A DNA stretch of 31,137 bases from Synergistaceae bacterium UBA1037. Its GTDB lineage: Bacteria; Synergistota; Synergistia; Synergistales; Synergistaceae. Each line of letters starts with the position of its first letter. Within the stretch, counting starts at the first letter, position 1. The stretch spans positions 23,250 to 54,386 of the forward strand of contig DCEE01000014.1 of NCBI GenBank assembly GCA_002316795.1. Reading direction: 5' to 3'. Shown in pieces: positions 1 to 7,961 of this stretch. Under the pieces are notes generated by a model. That model saw nothing but the letters and a program-made list of their open reading frames with translations, was not told the origin of the DNA and did not search any database. The position numbers were made by a program, and so were the translations under genes.

Positions 1-375
1 GCGATCAGGGCTGCATCTTACAATCTCCGTATAGCGGGGCTGATGGGGGTAAATGTAAACAGGCTGATCTCAATAGTCTTCTTCGTGGCCGGGCTCCTCG
101 CGGGAGTCGGGGGCATATTTTTATCTGTTAGGTACACACTCTATCCGCAGCTTGGCATGATAACGACAAAAGCTTTTGTCGCAGCCGTTATCGGCGGGCT
201 GGGTTCCCTTCCCGGGGCTGTTGTCGGGAGCCTGATCCTGGGTTTGGCAGAAATGCTGACGGCAGGTTTCATTTCCAGCCAGTTCAGGGACCTGGTGGTA
301 TTCGGCCTTCTCATCGTTACTCTCATTGTACGGCCCACGGGACTTTTCGGAAAATCCGTGGGCGAGAAAGTGTAG
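1..375 (+). CDS. livH: Branched-chain amino acid ABC transporter permease LivH, C-terminal part (5' truncated by window edge)
   Basis: This is the C-terminal 124 residues of an inner-membrane permease that forms half of the LIV channel with LivM. The frame is open from base 1, and the visible part begins AIRAASYNLRIAGLMGVNV, the cytoplasmic coupling loop typical of LivH. It continues through hydrophobic segments containing AAVIGGLGSLPGAVVGS and ends with the family tail RPTGLFGKSVGEKV. The complete LivH at 12653-13546 shows the same order of motifs (LMGVRVDR, AAVFGGIGSVQGA, KPTGLMGEKLEDK), which supports the assignment. The start codon, and any livK of this operon, lie outside the window. It is followed 10 bases later by livM. 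Confidence 0.93.
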   Translation, partial: AIRAASYNLRIAGLMGVNVNRLISIVFFVAGLLAGVGGIFLSVRYTLYPQLGMITTKAFVAAVIGGLGSLPGAVVGSLILGLAEMLTAGFISSQFRDLVVFGLLIVTLIVRPTGLFGKSVGEKV

Positions 376-385
376 GTATCTGAAA

Positions 386-1270
386 ATGGATGGTTACACT
401 ACCGGGATAATCACACTGCTTGCAATAAACTGCATAGCGGCATTGGGAGTATCACTCTTCACGGGCTTTACGGGAGTCTTTACGCTCGGTCATGCCGGAT
501 ATATGGCGATAGGCGCATACACGGCAGCCATACTTACCGTGCAGTATGAGGTCCACTTCATCGGAGCCATAATTGCAGGGGGGATAGTTGCCATGATCTT
601 TGCCTATCTCATAGGCATACCGACGCTCAAACTGGTCGGCGACTACTATACGATAGCCTCTCTGGGCCTTGGTGAAGCGATAAGGCTGGTCATAGAGAAC
701 TGGGAAAGCGTGACAAGGGGAGCCAGAGGCTATCCCGGAATAGAAAACTATTCCTCAATGTCTGTGGCTGTGGGCTTTCTGCTGGTGATGGGGGCAGGGA
801 TGTTCTTCCTGGTGAACAGCAACTACGGGAGGGCTTTCAAAGCATGCAGGGACGACTACGTGGCCGCTTCGCTGCTCGGTTTCAACACTGCAAGGTTCAG
901 GGTCTTCAGTCTTGCCATCTCAGGCTTTTACTGCGGGGTCTCAGGCGCGTTGCTCGGAGGGTTCATGTCCTTTATCCAGCCTGTCATGTTCGACATGGCC
1001 AAATCCACAGAACTGGTCTCCATAGTCGTATTCGGAGGCCTGGGCTCAATGAGCGGATGCCTGATCGGAACGACCATACTGACACTGGTGACGGAGCTGT
1101 TCAGGCCGATATCGCAGTACCGCATGCTTGTCTACGGCCTGGTCCTTGTTCTGGTAATGGTCCTGAGACCTGAAGGGATCATGGGTACCAACGAGCTTAC
1201 CAAAGATTACATCAAGGGCATCTTTTCCCGCAGGAAGAAGATCACTGCCGCCGACGGAGGTGTCCGCTGA
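386..1270 (+). CDS. livM: Branched-chain amino acid ABC transporter permease LivM
   Basis: A 294-residue polytopic inner-membrane protein that pairs with LivH to carry branched-chain or other hydrophobic amino acids. The signature GFTGVFTLGHAGYMAIGAY lies near residues 25-43. The coupling loop reads RDDYVAASLLGFNTARFR, and the C-terminus has GGLGSMSGCLIGT and LRPEGIMGTNEL, all LivM hallmarks. The frame is open upstream to an ATG at 326 inside livH, but the ATG at 386 gives the expected hydrophobic N-terminus and avoids a 50-base overlap, so I chose 386. No strong ribosome binding site is visible; translation is probably coupled to livH. It is shorter than the second LivM (348 residues), which has an extra N-terminal segment and a longer periplasmic loop. 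The stop overlaps the livG start as TGATG. Confidence 0.94.
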   Translation: MDGYTTGIITLLAINCIAALGVSLFTGFTGVFTLGHAGYMAIGAYTAAILTVQYEVHFIGAIIAGGIVAMIFAYLIGIPTLKLVGDYYTIASLGLGEAIRLVIENWESVTRGARGYPGIENYSSMSVAVGFLLVMGAGMFFLVNSNYGRAFKACRDDYVAASLLGFNTARFRVFSLAISGFYCGVSGALLGGFMSFIQPVMFDMAKSTELVSIVVFGGLGSMSGCLIGTTILTLVTELFRPISQYRMLVYGLVLVLVMVLRPEGIMGTNELTKDYIKGIFSRRKKITAADGGVR

Positions 1271-2037
1271 TGTCCGCCATGCTTGAACTTAAGGAAGTCA
1301 ACAAGGCTTTCGGAGGCGTCCAGGCCGTCAAAGATATGTCATTCGTCATCGAAAATGGCGAACTTGCAGGGCTTATAGGCCCCAACGGCGCGGGCAAGAC
1401 GACCATATTCAACCTTGTTACCGGTGTTTATGACGTAACGGGCGGAGAGATAGAATTCAAGGGGAAAAACATAAACAGGCTCAAGACCTTCCAGGTCATT
1501 TCGCTTGGCGTGGCAAGGACATTCCAGAACCTGAGGCTATTTACCGCATCTTCAGTCCTGGACAACGTTATGACAGCAGCCCAGCAGCATTATAGCTACA
1601 GCTTTTTCGAGGCTGTCAGCCATCTGGGAAGGTGGAAAAAGATGGAGAAGGCAGCCAGGGACGAAAGTATGGAACTGCTTGAGAGGGTAGGGCTCGCAGA
1701 CCGCGCAGACCAGGCGGCAGGAACACTCCCTTACGGCATGCAGCGCCGCCTTGAGATCGCAAGGGCCATATCCCTCAGGCCCGAGCTGCTTCTGCTGGAT
1801 GAGCCGGCTGCAGGAATGAACGCAGAAGAGGTCGAGCAGCTCAATGAACTCATCAGGCTCATCCATGCCGATTTCAAGCTTACGATACTGCTGATCGAGC
1901 ACCACATGGACATGGTCATGGCCATATGCCCGCACATAGTCTGCATGAACTTCGGGGCTAAAATAGCTGAAGGATCTCCTGATGAGATACAGAGCCACCC
2001 TGAAGTCCTGAAGGCATATCTTGGAGAGGAGGAATAA
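1270..2037 (+). CDS. livG: Branched-chain amino acid ABC transporter ATP-binding protein LivG
   Basis: A 255-residue cytoplasmic ATPase that powers the LivHM channel as a heterodimer with LivF. The Walker A motif GPNGAGKTT is at residues 37-45. It is followed by the LivG-typical ARTFQNLRLF segment, the signature region LPYGMQRRLEIARAI (LivG proteins carry YG where most ABC proteins have SG), Walker B LLLLDEPAAGMN, and the switch histidine in LLIEHHMDMVM. The ATG at 1270 shares its A with the livM stop. Length and motifs match the paralogue at 14590-15378, so it appears intact. Confidence 0.96.
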   Translation: MSAMLELKEVNKAFGGVQAVKDMSFVIENGELAGLIGPNGAGKTTIFNLVTGVYDVTGGEIEFKGKNINRLKTFQVISLGVARTFQNLRLFTASSVLDNVMTAAQQHYSYSFFEAVSHLGRWKKMEKAARDESMELLERVGLADRADQAAGTLPYGMQRRLEIARAISLRPELLLLDEPAAGMNAEEVEQLNELIRLIHADFKLTILLIEHHMDMVMAICPHIVCMNFGAKIAEGSPDEIQSHPEVLKAYLGEEE

Positions 2038-2041
2038 GACT

Positions 2042-2773
2042 ATGGAAAATGTCACCCCGATCCTCTCTGTAAAAAACCTCTCCGTGAACTACGGGGCCAT
2101 CCGGGCGCTCAAAGGTGTCGATCTTGATGTATATTCCGGTGAAATAGTCGCCGTTATCGGAGCTAACGGAGCAGGGAAGTCGACCATGATGAGCGCGATA
2201 ATGGGCGATGTGCCAAAGGCAGGAGGAGAGATCCTGATCGACGGGCATCCGCTCCCGTCAAGAAGTTTTCAGGTCGTTGCAGCGGGAGTGAGCCTCTCTC
2301 CCGAGGGGAGGAAAGTCTTTGCCCCGCTTACCGTCTATGAAAACCTCCAGATGGGCGCGTTCCCTCTGAAGGACCGCAGTATCGTCTCGGAACAGATCAA
2401 AAAAGTCTATCACCTCTTCCCGCGTCTGGAAGAGAGGCAGAGCCAGTATGCGGGGACACTGTCGGGAGGAGAGCAGCAGATGCTTGCCATCGGAAGGGCT
2501 CTTATGGCGATGCCCAGGGTCCTGCTCCTCGACGAGCCATCGCTGGGCCTTGCTCCGATAATAATCAGTGAGATATTCAAAGAACTTACAGAGGTCAACA
2601 GACAGCTGGGCATGACTATCCTCATAGTAGAACAGAATGCAAGGAAAGCCCTACTGCTCTCACACAGGGCATATGTACTCCAGACAGGAAAGATTGTAAT
2701 GGAGGGGGATTCAAAGGAACTGCTGCATAATCCTGAGATAGAAGAGGCCTACCTGGGAGGGAAAAAGAAGTAG
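2042..2773 (+). CDS. livF: Branched-chain amino acid ABC transporter ATP-binding protein LivF
   Basis: The second ATPase of the first LIV transporter, 243 residues. Walker A is GANGAGKST (residues 40-48). The LivF-specific SLSPEGRKVFAPLTVYENL stretch follows, then the canonical signature LSGGEQQML, Walker B VLLLDEPSLGLAP and the switch histidine region LIVEQNARKALLLSH. The frame extends upstream to 2021 inside livG. The ATG at 2042 is preferred because a strong ribosome binding site (GAGAGGAGGA, about 2024-2033) precedes it by about 8 bases. It is the last gene of this operon; a strong hairpin terminator follows at 2803. Confidence 0.95.
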   Translation: MENVTPILSVKNLSVNYGAIRALKGVDLDVYSGEIVAVIGANGAGKSTMMSAIMGDVPKAGGEILIDGHPLPSRSFQVVAAGVSLSPEGRKVFAPLTVYENLQMGAFPLKDRSIVSEQIKKVYHLFPRLEERQSQYAGTLSGGEQQMLAIGRALMAMPRVLLLDEPSLGLAPIIISEIFKELTEVNRQLGMTILIVEQNARKALLLSHRAYVLQTGKIVMEGDSKELLHNPEIEEAYLGGKKK

Positions 2774-2802
2774 AAAAAGATTGCAGACGGTATATTTTTA
2801 TT

Positions 2803-2841
2803 GAGGATCCTGCCCCATTGAGGACGGGATCCTCTTCTTTT
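2803..2841 (+). terminator. Rho-independent terminator of first LIV operon
   Basis: A perfect 8-bp stem, GAGGATCC (2803-2810) with GGATCCTC (2827-2834), can be extended inward by a wobble and a few GC pairs. It is followed by the T-rich run TTCTTTT. It starts 29 bases after the livF stop. Confidence 0.85.
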
Positions 2842-2860
2842 ATAGAGTCCGGATGTTTTC

Positions 2861-2890
2861 TTGTTCGGGAAGGTCTTAATAGAGTACAAT
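2861..2890 (+). promoter_or_regulatory. Probable sigma70-type promoter for prmA-rsmE-mtaB
   Basis: A -35-like TTGTTC (2861-2866) and a -10-like TACAAT (2885-2890) are separated by 18 bases. They lie between the livF terminator and prmA, where a new transcript must begin. Assigned from consensus similarity only. Confidence 0.5.
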
Positions 2891-2926
2891 AAAGTGCACC
2901 TTGAGCCGTGAAAGGAGTTGGGTCTG

Positions 2927-3799
2927 GTGGGGAAGAACGACAGCTATTGGTGGTATATAACTTTATCAGCAGAAGAGGGGCTGGAGGAAGTGCTTTTTTC
3001 CTTAGCCGACATTTCAGGAAGCATTGGGACTGAACTCCAGGAGCTTCCGCTCGGAGGGATAAGACTCAGGTCTTATTACAGAAGCAGCGAAGACCTTCAC
3101 TTCTGGAAATCAAAACTTCTCGGTGCGATGCGGGAATGGGAGAACATTAAAATAGATGATTTCGGTAAAATCGAAAATCAGCCATGGAACGTAGCCTCAG
3201 AGGAGGCCTTTCCTCCTCTGTCGGTGGGGAAAAAAATGGTCGTCCTTGCCCCATGGCACAAAGGTACCGAACCGGAAGGACTCATACCCCTTTACATAAA
3301 TCCGGGAAGCGCTTTTGGCACGGGGTATCATGAGAGCACACAGATCGTCCTCGAACTTATGGAGGATTTTGTAAAGCCGGGAATGACTACCGCCGACATA
3401 GGCACAGGCTCGGGGATACTGACCATATGCGCCGTCAAACTGGGAGCGGAAAAGGTGTATGCCCGTGACATAGATCCCGCTGTGATCGAAGAGGTCAGGA
3501 AAAATTTTGAACTCAACGGACTGGATCAGGACAAGATCGATCTTGCAACAGGCGATCTTCTTAAAGGATTCAGACACAGGGTGGACATACTCACTGCAAA
3601 TATACTTCTCGAGCCGCTGATCACGATGGTCGGCCAGGTCCCCAAAATAATAGGAAAAGAAGGAATGGCCATTTTTTCTGGTATGCTCCTGACTGAGAGA
3701 GCGCGTTTTGTTGAAGCTATGGAAAATGCCGGACTGTCCATATTAAGGGAGCATGAGAAAGGAGAATGGTGGGGTGTCGCTGCCAAGGCTGCGTCTTGA
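2927..3799 (+). CDS. prmA: Ribosomal protein L11 methyltransferase PrmA
   Basis: A 290-residue SAM-dependent methyltransferase that trimethylates ribosomal protein L11. It has the two PrmA parts: an N-terminal substrate-recognition domain (about residues 1-95) and a Rossmann-fold catalytic domain. Visible motifs are the GSAFGTGYHEST loop (about 127-138), SAM-binding motif I DIGTGSGILT (about 157-166), the acidic end of strand 2 in YARDIDP, and the NILLEPL catalytic segment near residue 225. The frame also has a TTG at 2918, but that touches the ribosome binding site AGGAG (2913-2917). The GTG at 2927 sits 9 bases after it and is the better start. It is the first gene of an operon with rsmE and mtaB and overlaps rsmE by 26 bases. 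Confidence 0.92.
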   Translation: MGKNDSYWWYITLSAEEGLEEVLFSLADISGSIGTELQELPLGGIRLRSYYRSSEDLHFWKSKLLGAMREWENIKIDDFGKIENQPWNVASEEAFPPLSVGKKMVVLAPWHKGTEPEGLIPLYINPGSAFGTGYHESTQIVLELMEDFVKPGMTTADIGTGSGILTICAVKLGAEKVYARDIDPAVIEEVRKNFELNGLDQDKIDLATGDLLKGFRHRVDILTANILLEPLITMVGQVPKIIGKEGMAIFSGMLLTERARFVEAMENAGLSILREHEKGEWWGVAAKAAS

Positions 3800-4481
3800 A
3801 AAATGCATCCTAAAGGAAGGGCGCTGGCTTATTGACCGAGAACAGGCACACCATCTGATAAGAGTAAGGCGCTGCAGCACAGGTTCCCTGGCAGAGGGCC
3901 TTGCATACGGAGAAAAGATCAGCCTGCGGCTGTCATGCGAGGGTGAGGCAGTCTATGCTGAGGAATTGTCGAGGACTTCGGAGGACGGGCCGTCAACAGA
4001 GCTGCATCTTCTGCTTGCGATCCTCAAGAACGATCAGTTTGACCAGGCGCTCAGGTTCTCGGCTGAGACCGGTGTGCATACGATAAGGCTCCTCTCATGC
4101 GAAAGAAGCGTTCCAAGATACGCAGGAATCAAACTGGCTGAAAAAATGTCCCGGTGGGAGAAGATCTTGGATGAGGCGACCAAGCAGGCAGGAGCCGGAT
4201 CTCCGCCACTGATAGTGCCGCCTGCAGCGCTCAGGGATCTGGATCCCGAATATTTGCCTGATCGCAGGTTTGCGGCGATGCTTTCCTTAGAGGCAGAACC
4301 TCTTTCAGAACAGGAGACAGGAGATGCTGCCGCGATCGCGATAGGACCGGAAGGAGACTGGTCTCCTTCCGAAGCGGGACTATTGCTTGAAAAAGGTTTC
4401 AGGCCGGTCAGTCTGGGAAGCAGGATACTAAGGGCAAGCACAGCTGTTGCGGTGGCGTGCGGCTGGTTCTCAATGAGATGA
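3774..4481 (+). CDS. rsmE: 16S rRNA (uracil-1498-N3)-methyltransferase RsmE
   Basis: A 235-residue SPOUT-class methyltransferase for U1498 of 16S rRNA. The N-terminal PUA-like part includes REQAHHLIRVRRCSTGS. The C-terminal knotted SAM-binding part carries AIAIGPEGDWSPSEAGLL and SLGSRILRASTAVAVACGW, matching the family GPEGG and LG-RILR-E-TA motifs with small changes (GPEGDW, RASTA). An ATG at 3753 is in frame, but the GTG at 3774 lies 9 bases after AAAGGAG (3758-3764) and gives the usual short N-terminus. prmA and rsmE are neighbours in many Gram-positive genomes, so the order itself supports both calls. Confidence 0.9.
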   Translation: MSLPRLRLEKCILKEGRWLIDREQAHHLIRVRRCSTGSLAEGLAYGEKISLRLSCEGEAVYAEELSRTSEDGPSTELHLLLAILKNDQFDQALRFSAETGVHTIRLLSCERSVPRYAGIKLAEKMSRWEKILDEATKQAGAGSPPLIVPPAALRDLDPEYLPDRRFAAMLSLEAEPLSEQETGDAAAIAIGPEGDWSPSEAGLLLEKGFRPVSLGSRILRASTAVAVACGWFSMR

Positions 4482-5833
4482 AGGATGATCTGAAATTGCT
4501 CTCATTATGCGACAGGACGTACTCGGTACATATTCAGGGCTGCCGGACCAACCAGTATGAGGGAGAGGCAATAGCCGCCCTGCTGGAAAAGGCGGGCGGT
4601 ATCCATTCCCAGGATATGCCCGACATAACGGTTATTGTGAGCTGCACCATTACTGCGGCCGCAGACAGAAAGTGCCGTAAACTGATACGCAGGCTAAGGC
4701 GGGAAAACCCCCGTTCCCTTATCATTCTTTGCGGGTGCTATGCCCAGCGGATGTCCGATGCTGAAAGGGAGGCACTGGGAGTTGACGTTCTTGTCGGAAA
4801 CCGCGTGAAGCACATGATCCCGGAGATAGCTTCTGACTGGCTCGAAAAAAAGGAAGGCAGATCGTCTCTTTCCCTTTTCAAGGAAGATATCATGACCGGC
4901 GGATCATGGGACGAACTGCTTCTCGACAGGCCCAGACTTCATACGAGAGCGTTCCTTAAGGTCCAGGACGGGTGCAGCCATTTCTGCAGCTATTGTATCG
5001 TACCCTATGTCAGGGGAAGGCCCGTGTCCAGGAATGTGAATGATGCGGTCGAAGAGGCAGAGAGGATCGTACGATCCGGCTGTCCGGAGATAGTTCTCAC
5101 GGGAGTCCATCTGGGACTGCACGAAGACCTGCCGGTACTGGTAAGAAGGATCGGATCCATAGAGGGACTTAAAAGGCTGAGGTTCGGGTCGATAGAACCA
5201 TTTGCTGTGGACGGTGAACTCCTGGATGCGATCGCCAAAACAGAAACATTCTGCAGACATCTGCATCTCCCTCTTCAGAGCGGCGATGACAGCGTTCTCG
5301 CTGCGATGAGAAGGGGCTATACAACAGGAGGATTCCGTGAGATCACAGACAACATCAGAGATAAGCTGGGAAATGAGATCCACCTGAGTACTGATCTTAT
5401 GGTCGGATTTCCCGGTGAAGATGAAGAGGCATTTGAAAAGAGCATCAAATTTATAAAGGACATCGGCTTTGGAAAAGTGCACGTATTCAATTATTCACCA
5501 AGGGAAGGTACTGATGCTGCACTTATGCAGTGTCCCCCGGAAAAAGACGTCAGAAAAAGGATGGAAAGAGCTCTCAGTACAGCGGAGACCCTTCACAGGG
5601 ATTACTGTTCCCGGTGGATCGGGAAAGAGGTCGAGATCCTTGTCGAGGAAAAAACAGAAGGCATAGTCCGCGGACTTACCAGGAACTATATAAGGGCTGA
5701 CACGTTTTCAGAAAAAGCCGGAACAGGCAAAGAGGTCAGATTTATCCCTGAAAGATATGTTAAGGGTGTTTTGGCATCCGGCACTGTGGAAGGCTGCGAT
5801 GGAGAATATTCCGATTTTCCAGAGTTTTTGTAA
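4478..5833 (+). CDS. mtaB: tRNA (N6-threonylcarbamoyladenosine-37-C2)-methylthiotransferase MtaB
   Basis: A 451-residue radical SAM enzyme predicted to convert t6A37 to ms2t6A37 in tRNA. The N-terminal UPF0004 domain supplies three cluster cysteines (about C22 in QGCRTNQYEGEA, C56 in VSCTITAAAD, C87 in CGCYAQ). The radical SAM core has CSHFCSYC (C166, C170, C173). A C-terminal TRAM-like domain (about residues 370-440) contains EGIVRGLTRNYIRADTF. The NQYE and VLTGVHLG motifs fit MtaB better than MiaB or RimO. The ATG at 4478 overlaps the rsmE stop as ATGA, indicating coupling; a GTG at 4457 in the same frame is less likely. No terminator with a T-run follows, so some readthrough into rpsU is possible. 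Confidence 0.88.
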   Translation: MKDDLKLLSLCDRTYSVHIQGCRTNQYEGEAIAALLEKAGGIHSQDMPDITVIVSCTITAAADRKCRKLIRRLRRENPRSLIILCGCYAQRMSDAEREALGVDVLVGNRVKHMIPEIASDWLEKKEGRSSLSLFKEDIMTGGSWDELLLDRPRLHTRAFLKVQDGCSHFCSYCIVPYVRGRPVSRNVNDAVEEAERIVRSGCPEIVLTGVHLGLHEDLPVLVRRIGSIEGLKRLRFGSIEPFAVDGELLDAIAKTETFCRHLHLPLQSGDDSVLAAMRRGYTTGGFREITDNIRDKLGNEIHLSTDLMVGFPGEDEEAFEKSIKFIKDIGFGKVHVFNYSPREGTDAALMQCPPEKDVRKRMERALSTAETLHRDYCSRWIGKEVEILVEEKTEGIVRGLTRNYIRADTFSEKAGTGKEVRFIPERYVKGVLASGTVEGCDGEYSDFPEFL

Positions 5834-5841
5834 CTGACCGC

Positions 5842-5870
5842 TTGTATCGAATTCAATAGTACGATACAAT
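5842..5870 (+). promoter_or_regulatory. Candidate rpsU promoter overlapped by a perfect dyad
   Basis: TTGTAT (5842-5847) and TACAAT (5865-5870) are spaced by 17 bases, as in a sigma70-type promoter. The same bases form an exact inverted repeat, TTGTATCG (5842-5849) with CGATACAA (5862-5869), around a 12-base AT-rich centre. No T-run follows, so it does not look like a terminator. It could be an operator or a coincidence of two complementary promoter hexamers. Confidence 0.45.
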
Positions 5871-5942
5871 AACATGGTGTTTATCCCCCACTGCACATTT
5901 GTCTTTATGTTTTGTGAGTGGCCGAGAAAGGGGGGAATGTAG

Positions 5943-6131
5943 GTGACCACCGTAACGAGACGAGATAACGAGTCGATCGAAGACGCGCTCAAGCGTTTTA
6001 AGCGCGAACTTCGGAAGGTGGGAGTGCTTCGTGAAGCAAAAAAGCACGAGCATTACGAAAAACCCAGCGAGATCAAGAAACGTAAGAAGGCTGAAATGGC
6101 CCGAAACAGAGGCAGGAAGGCTGATTACTAG
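5943..6131 (+). CDS. rpsU: 30S ribosomal protein S21
   Basis: A 62-residue, strongly basic small-subunit protein. The N-terminus [20 protein letters not shown] and the segment [19 protein letters not shown] are classic S21, followed by a lysine/arginine-rich tail ([15 protein letters not shown]). The start is GTG, preceded by a purine-rich ribosome binding site (AAAGGGGGGAA, 5927-5937). It is followed after only 2 bases by the YqeY-like gene, an association seen in many bacteria. S21 acts during initiation near the anti-Shine-Dalgarno end of 16S rRNA. Confidence 0.95.
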   Translation: MTTVTRRDNESIEDALKRFKRELRKVGVLREAKKHEHYEKPSEIKKRKKAEMARNRGRKADY

Positions 6132-6133
6132 AC

Positions 6134-6595
6134 ATGTCGGACCTTTTGCTCAGGATCCAGAATGATCTGGTAGATGCAATGAAAAAGAGGGATGATCTCA
6201 GACTCTCGGTCCTAAGGATGCTTAAATCTGCCGCACAGATGGCCCAGATCGAAAAAGGCAAAGATATTCCGCTTACAGATGATGAAGTTCTTGTGCTGGT
6301 AAGGAGACTCATCAAGCAGCGGAACGAAGCGGCTGAAATGTACAGGTCCGGCGGAGCCCCAGACAGAGCTCAAACGGAACTCGATGAGATAAAGGTGCTT
6401 GATTCTTACCAACCGGAGCAGCTGCCGGAGGAAGAGATCATAAGGATCGTCGCAGAGATCTCTTCACAGGTCGGAGCCTCAGGCCCGAAGGATATGGGCA
6501 AAGTCATGGGCAAGGCAATGGCCGAGGTCAAAGGCCGCGCGGACGGCGGAAAAGTAAAAGATCTGGTCCTTAAACATCTTTCATCAATGTTGTAA
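6134..6595 (+). CDS. GatB/YqeY domain-containing protein
   Basis: A 153-residue cytoplasmic protein of the YqeY family, which resembles the C-terminal tRNA-binding domain of the amidotransferase subunit GatB. Family motifs are visible: LSVLRMLKSAAQMAQIEKGK (about 24-43), RRLIKQRNEAAEMYRSGG, EIKVLDSYQPEQLPEEEI and the helical tail GKVMGKAMAEVKGRADGGKV. Length is normal for the family. Its molecular role is not settled; linkage to rpsU suggests a translation-related job. It starts 2 bases after the rpsU stop and is followed by a strong terminator, so rpsU and this gene form one unit. Confidence 0.9.
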   Translation: MSDLLLRIQNDLVDAMKKRDDLRLSVLRMLKSAAQMAQIEKGKDIPLTDDEVLVLVRRLIKQRNEAAEMYRSGGAPDRAQTELDEIKVLDSYQPEQLPEEEIIRIVAEISSQVGASGPKDMGKVMGKAMAEVKGRADGGKVKDLVLKHLSSML

Positions 6596-6612
6596 ACCAG
6601 GGAAACAAAATT

Positions 6613-6643
6613 AAAATGCCGGACTTGTGTTCGGCATTTTTTT
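6613..6643 (+). terminator. Rho-independent terminator after the YqeY-like gene
   Basis: A 9-bp stem, AAAATGCCG (6613-6621) with CGGCATTTT (6632-6640), has a 10-base loop and a continuous T-run through 6643. It ends the rpsU transcript. Confidence 0.88.
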
Positions 6644-6718
6644 CGTTCTGAGGCTCTCGGGCCATGATGATCACAGTTAAGTATCCGATACATCAATTTA
6701 TCGAAAGGGGCGATCAGG

Positions 6719-7801
6719 ATGAAGACATACGAAGTACCGCTTGTCCCGGGTCCGGTATCAGTTCCGGTAAAATTCAGGGAGGCTTATATGACTGATTTCG
6801 GAAGTTCTGACCTGGAAAAAGACTTCTATGAACTTTTGAAAGAGAACCAGAGACTTCTCAGAGAGATCCTCAAAACAACAAACAGTGTCACCATCCAGTC
6901 CGGAGAAGCTATGCTAGTTCTCTGGGGTGCACTGAAGAGCACGGTATGCCCGAAAGACAAGGTCCTGGCGCTCTCAAACGGTCTCTTTGGGCATGGTCTC
7001 GGAGAGATGGCGGAAGCTGTCGGCGCCGAGGTAAGGTATCTTGAAGCAGAAGACGGCAGGTTCATTGAAAAAAACATACTGCAACGTGAACTCGATTCAT
7101 TCCGGCCTGATGTTGTGACCGCAGTGCACTGTGAAACCCCCAGCGGACTTCTCAACCCGATCGGCGATGCAGCTCCAATGATAAAAGAGAGCGGGGCCCT
7201 GTTTTGCGTTGATTTTGTCGCAAGCGCAGGAGGATCGGACGTAAGGGTGGACGAGTGGGGGATCGACCTGGGACTCCTTGGAAGCCAGAAATGCCTCTCA
7301 CTCCTTCCGGACCTCTCCGTGCTGACGGTCAGCGAAAGAGCCTGGAGAGCTGCCGAAAGAGTCGACTATGCGGGCTACGACGCCGTTCTGCCGTGGAGAG
7401 ATGCGGAGGAAAAGATGGAAATGCCCTGTACCCATAACTGGCACGCCAACGCCGCAATGAACCTCTCGCTGAAGTCACTGCTCGAAGAGGGACTTGAGAA
7501 TTCTTTCAGGCGACACAACGAAACAGCCGTATACTGCCGTTCAAGGATAGCGTCAATGGGACTCGAGCTGTATGCAAGGGAAGAGGAGCTGGCATCGCCG
7601 ACGGTGACAGCGGTCAGGATACCCTCCGGATGGACCTGGCCGCGGCTAGATGCATCGCTCAGGGAACATGGCATGGCTGTGGGTGGGAGTTACGGACAGC
7701 TTGCCGGAAAGGTGTTCAGGATAGGACACATGGGATCACAGGCAGATATCGGACTGGTACGAAAGGGCATGGATATTCTTGAGGAAGTGTTGAACAAATA
7801 G
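6719..7801 (+). CDS. Class V PLP-dependent aminotransferase (alanine-glyoxylate / serine-pyruvate type)
   Basis: A 360-residue fold-type I PLP enzyme. The N-terminus PLVPGPVSVP is the usual 'pGP' start of the serine-pyruvate/alanine-glyoxylate aminotransferase branch. SGEAMLVLWGAL forms the phosphate-binding turn, CETPSGLLNPI (about 138-148) precedes the cofactor aspartate D165 in FCVDFVAS, and K191 in LGSQKCLS is the expected Schiff-base lysine. The substrate cannot be read from the sequence: alanine, serine, phosphonate (2-AEP) and isocitrate-lyase-linked branches share these motifs. The start is well placed, 8 bases after AAAGGGG. The gene is flanked by terminators on both sides and is probably transcribed alone. 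In a peptide-fermenting organism a role in amino-acid deamination is plausible. Confidence 0.85.
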   Translation: MKTYEVPLVPGPVSVPVKFREAYMTDFGSSDLEKDFYELLKENQRLLREILKTTNSVTIQSGEAMLVLWGALKSTVCPKDKVLALSNGLFGHGLGEMAEAVGAEVRYLEAEDGRFIEKNILQRELDSFRPDVVTAVHCETPSGLLNPIGDAAPMIKESGALFCVDFVASAGGSDVRVDEWGIDLGLLGSQKCLSLLPDLSVLTVSERAWRAAERVDYAGYDAVLPWRDAEEKMEMPCTHNWHANAAMNLSLKSLLEEGLENSFRRHNETAVYCRSRIASMGLELYAREEELASPTVTAVRIPSGWTWPRLDASLREHGMAVGGSYGQLAGKVFRIGHMGSQADIGLVRKGMDILEEVLNK

Positions 7802-7835
7802 GACAAGACCTTTCTTTCTTTTTGTATGACCTCTT

Positions 7836-7864
7836 GAAAGCGGGCCTGCTGCAGGTCCGTTTTC
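7836..7864 (+). terminator. Probable terminator after the aminotransferase
   Basis: A 13-bp stem with two G-T wobbles pairs GAAAGCGGGCCTG (7836-7848) with CAGGTCCGTTTTC (7852-7864) around a 3-base loop. The T-tract is weak (TTTTC inside the arm, then AATCTTT), so efficiency is uncertain. Confidence 0.6.
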
Positions 7865-7932
7865 AATCTTTCAGCGACTGTTCCTCTTTTTACTAAAAGT
7901 TTTATAAGTGAGTCATTTTTTGCTTTTTCTCA

Positions 7933-7961
7933 TTTTCAATCACCATATATAGTGTTATACT
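7933..7961 (+). promoter_or_regulatory. Candidate promoter of the nrdR-nrdD-nrdG operon
   Basis: TTTTCA (7933-7938) and TATACT (7956-7961) are spaced by 17 bases in an AT-rich region 39 bases before nrdR. The first NrdR-like box lies between the two hexamers, which would allow direct repression. Confidence 0.5.

Noticed and set aside
1552..2248. Long open frames on the minus strand opposite livG/livF (and similar ones opposite nrdD at 8499-9548 and livK at 11975-12775)
   Set aside because: They lie opposite strongly supported + strand genes, show no recognisable domains, have skewed low-complexity or cysteine-rich compositions, and lack placed ribosome binding sites. They are shadows of the codon bias of the real genes.
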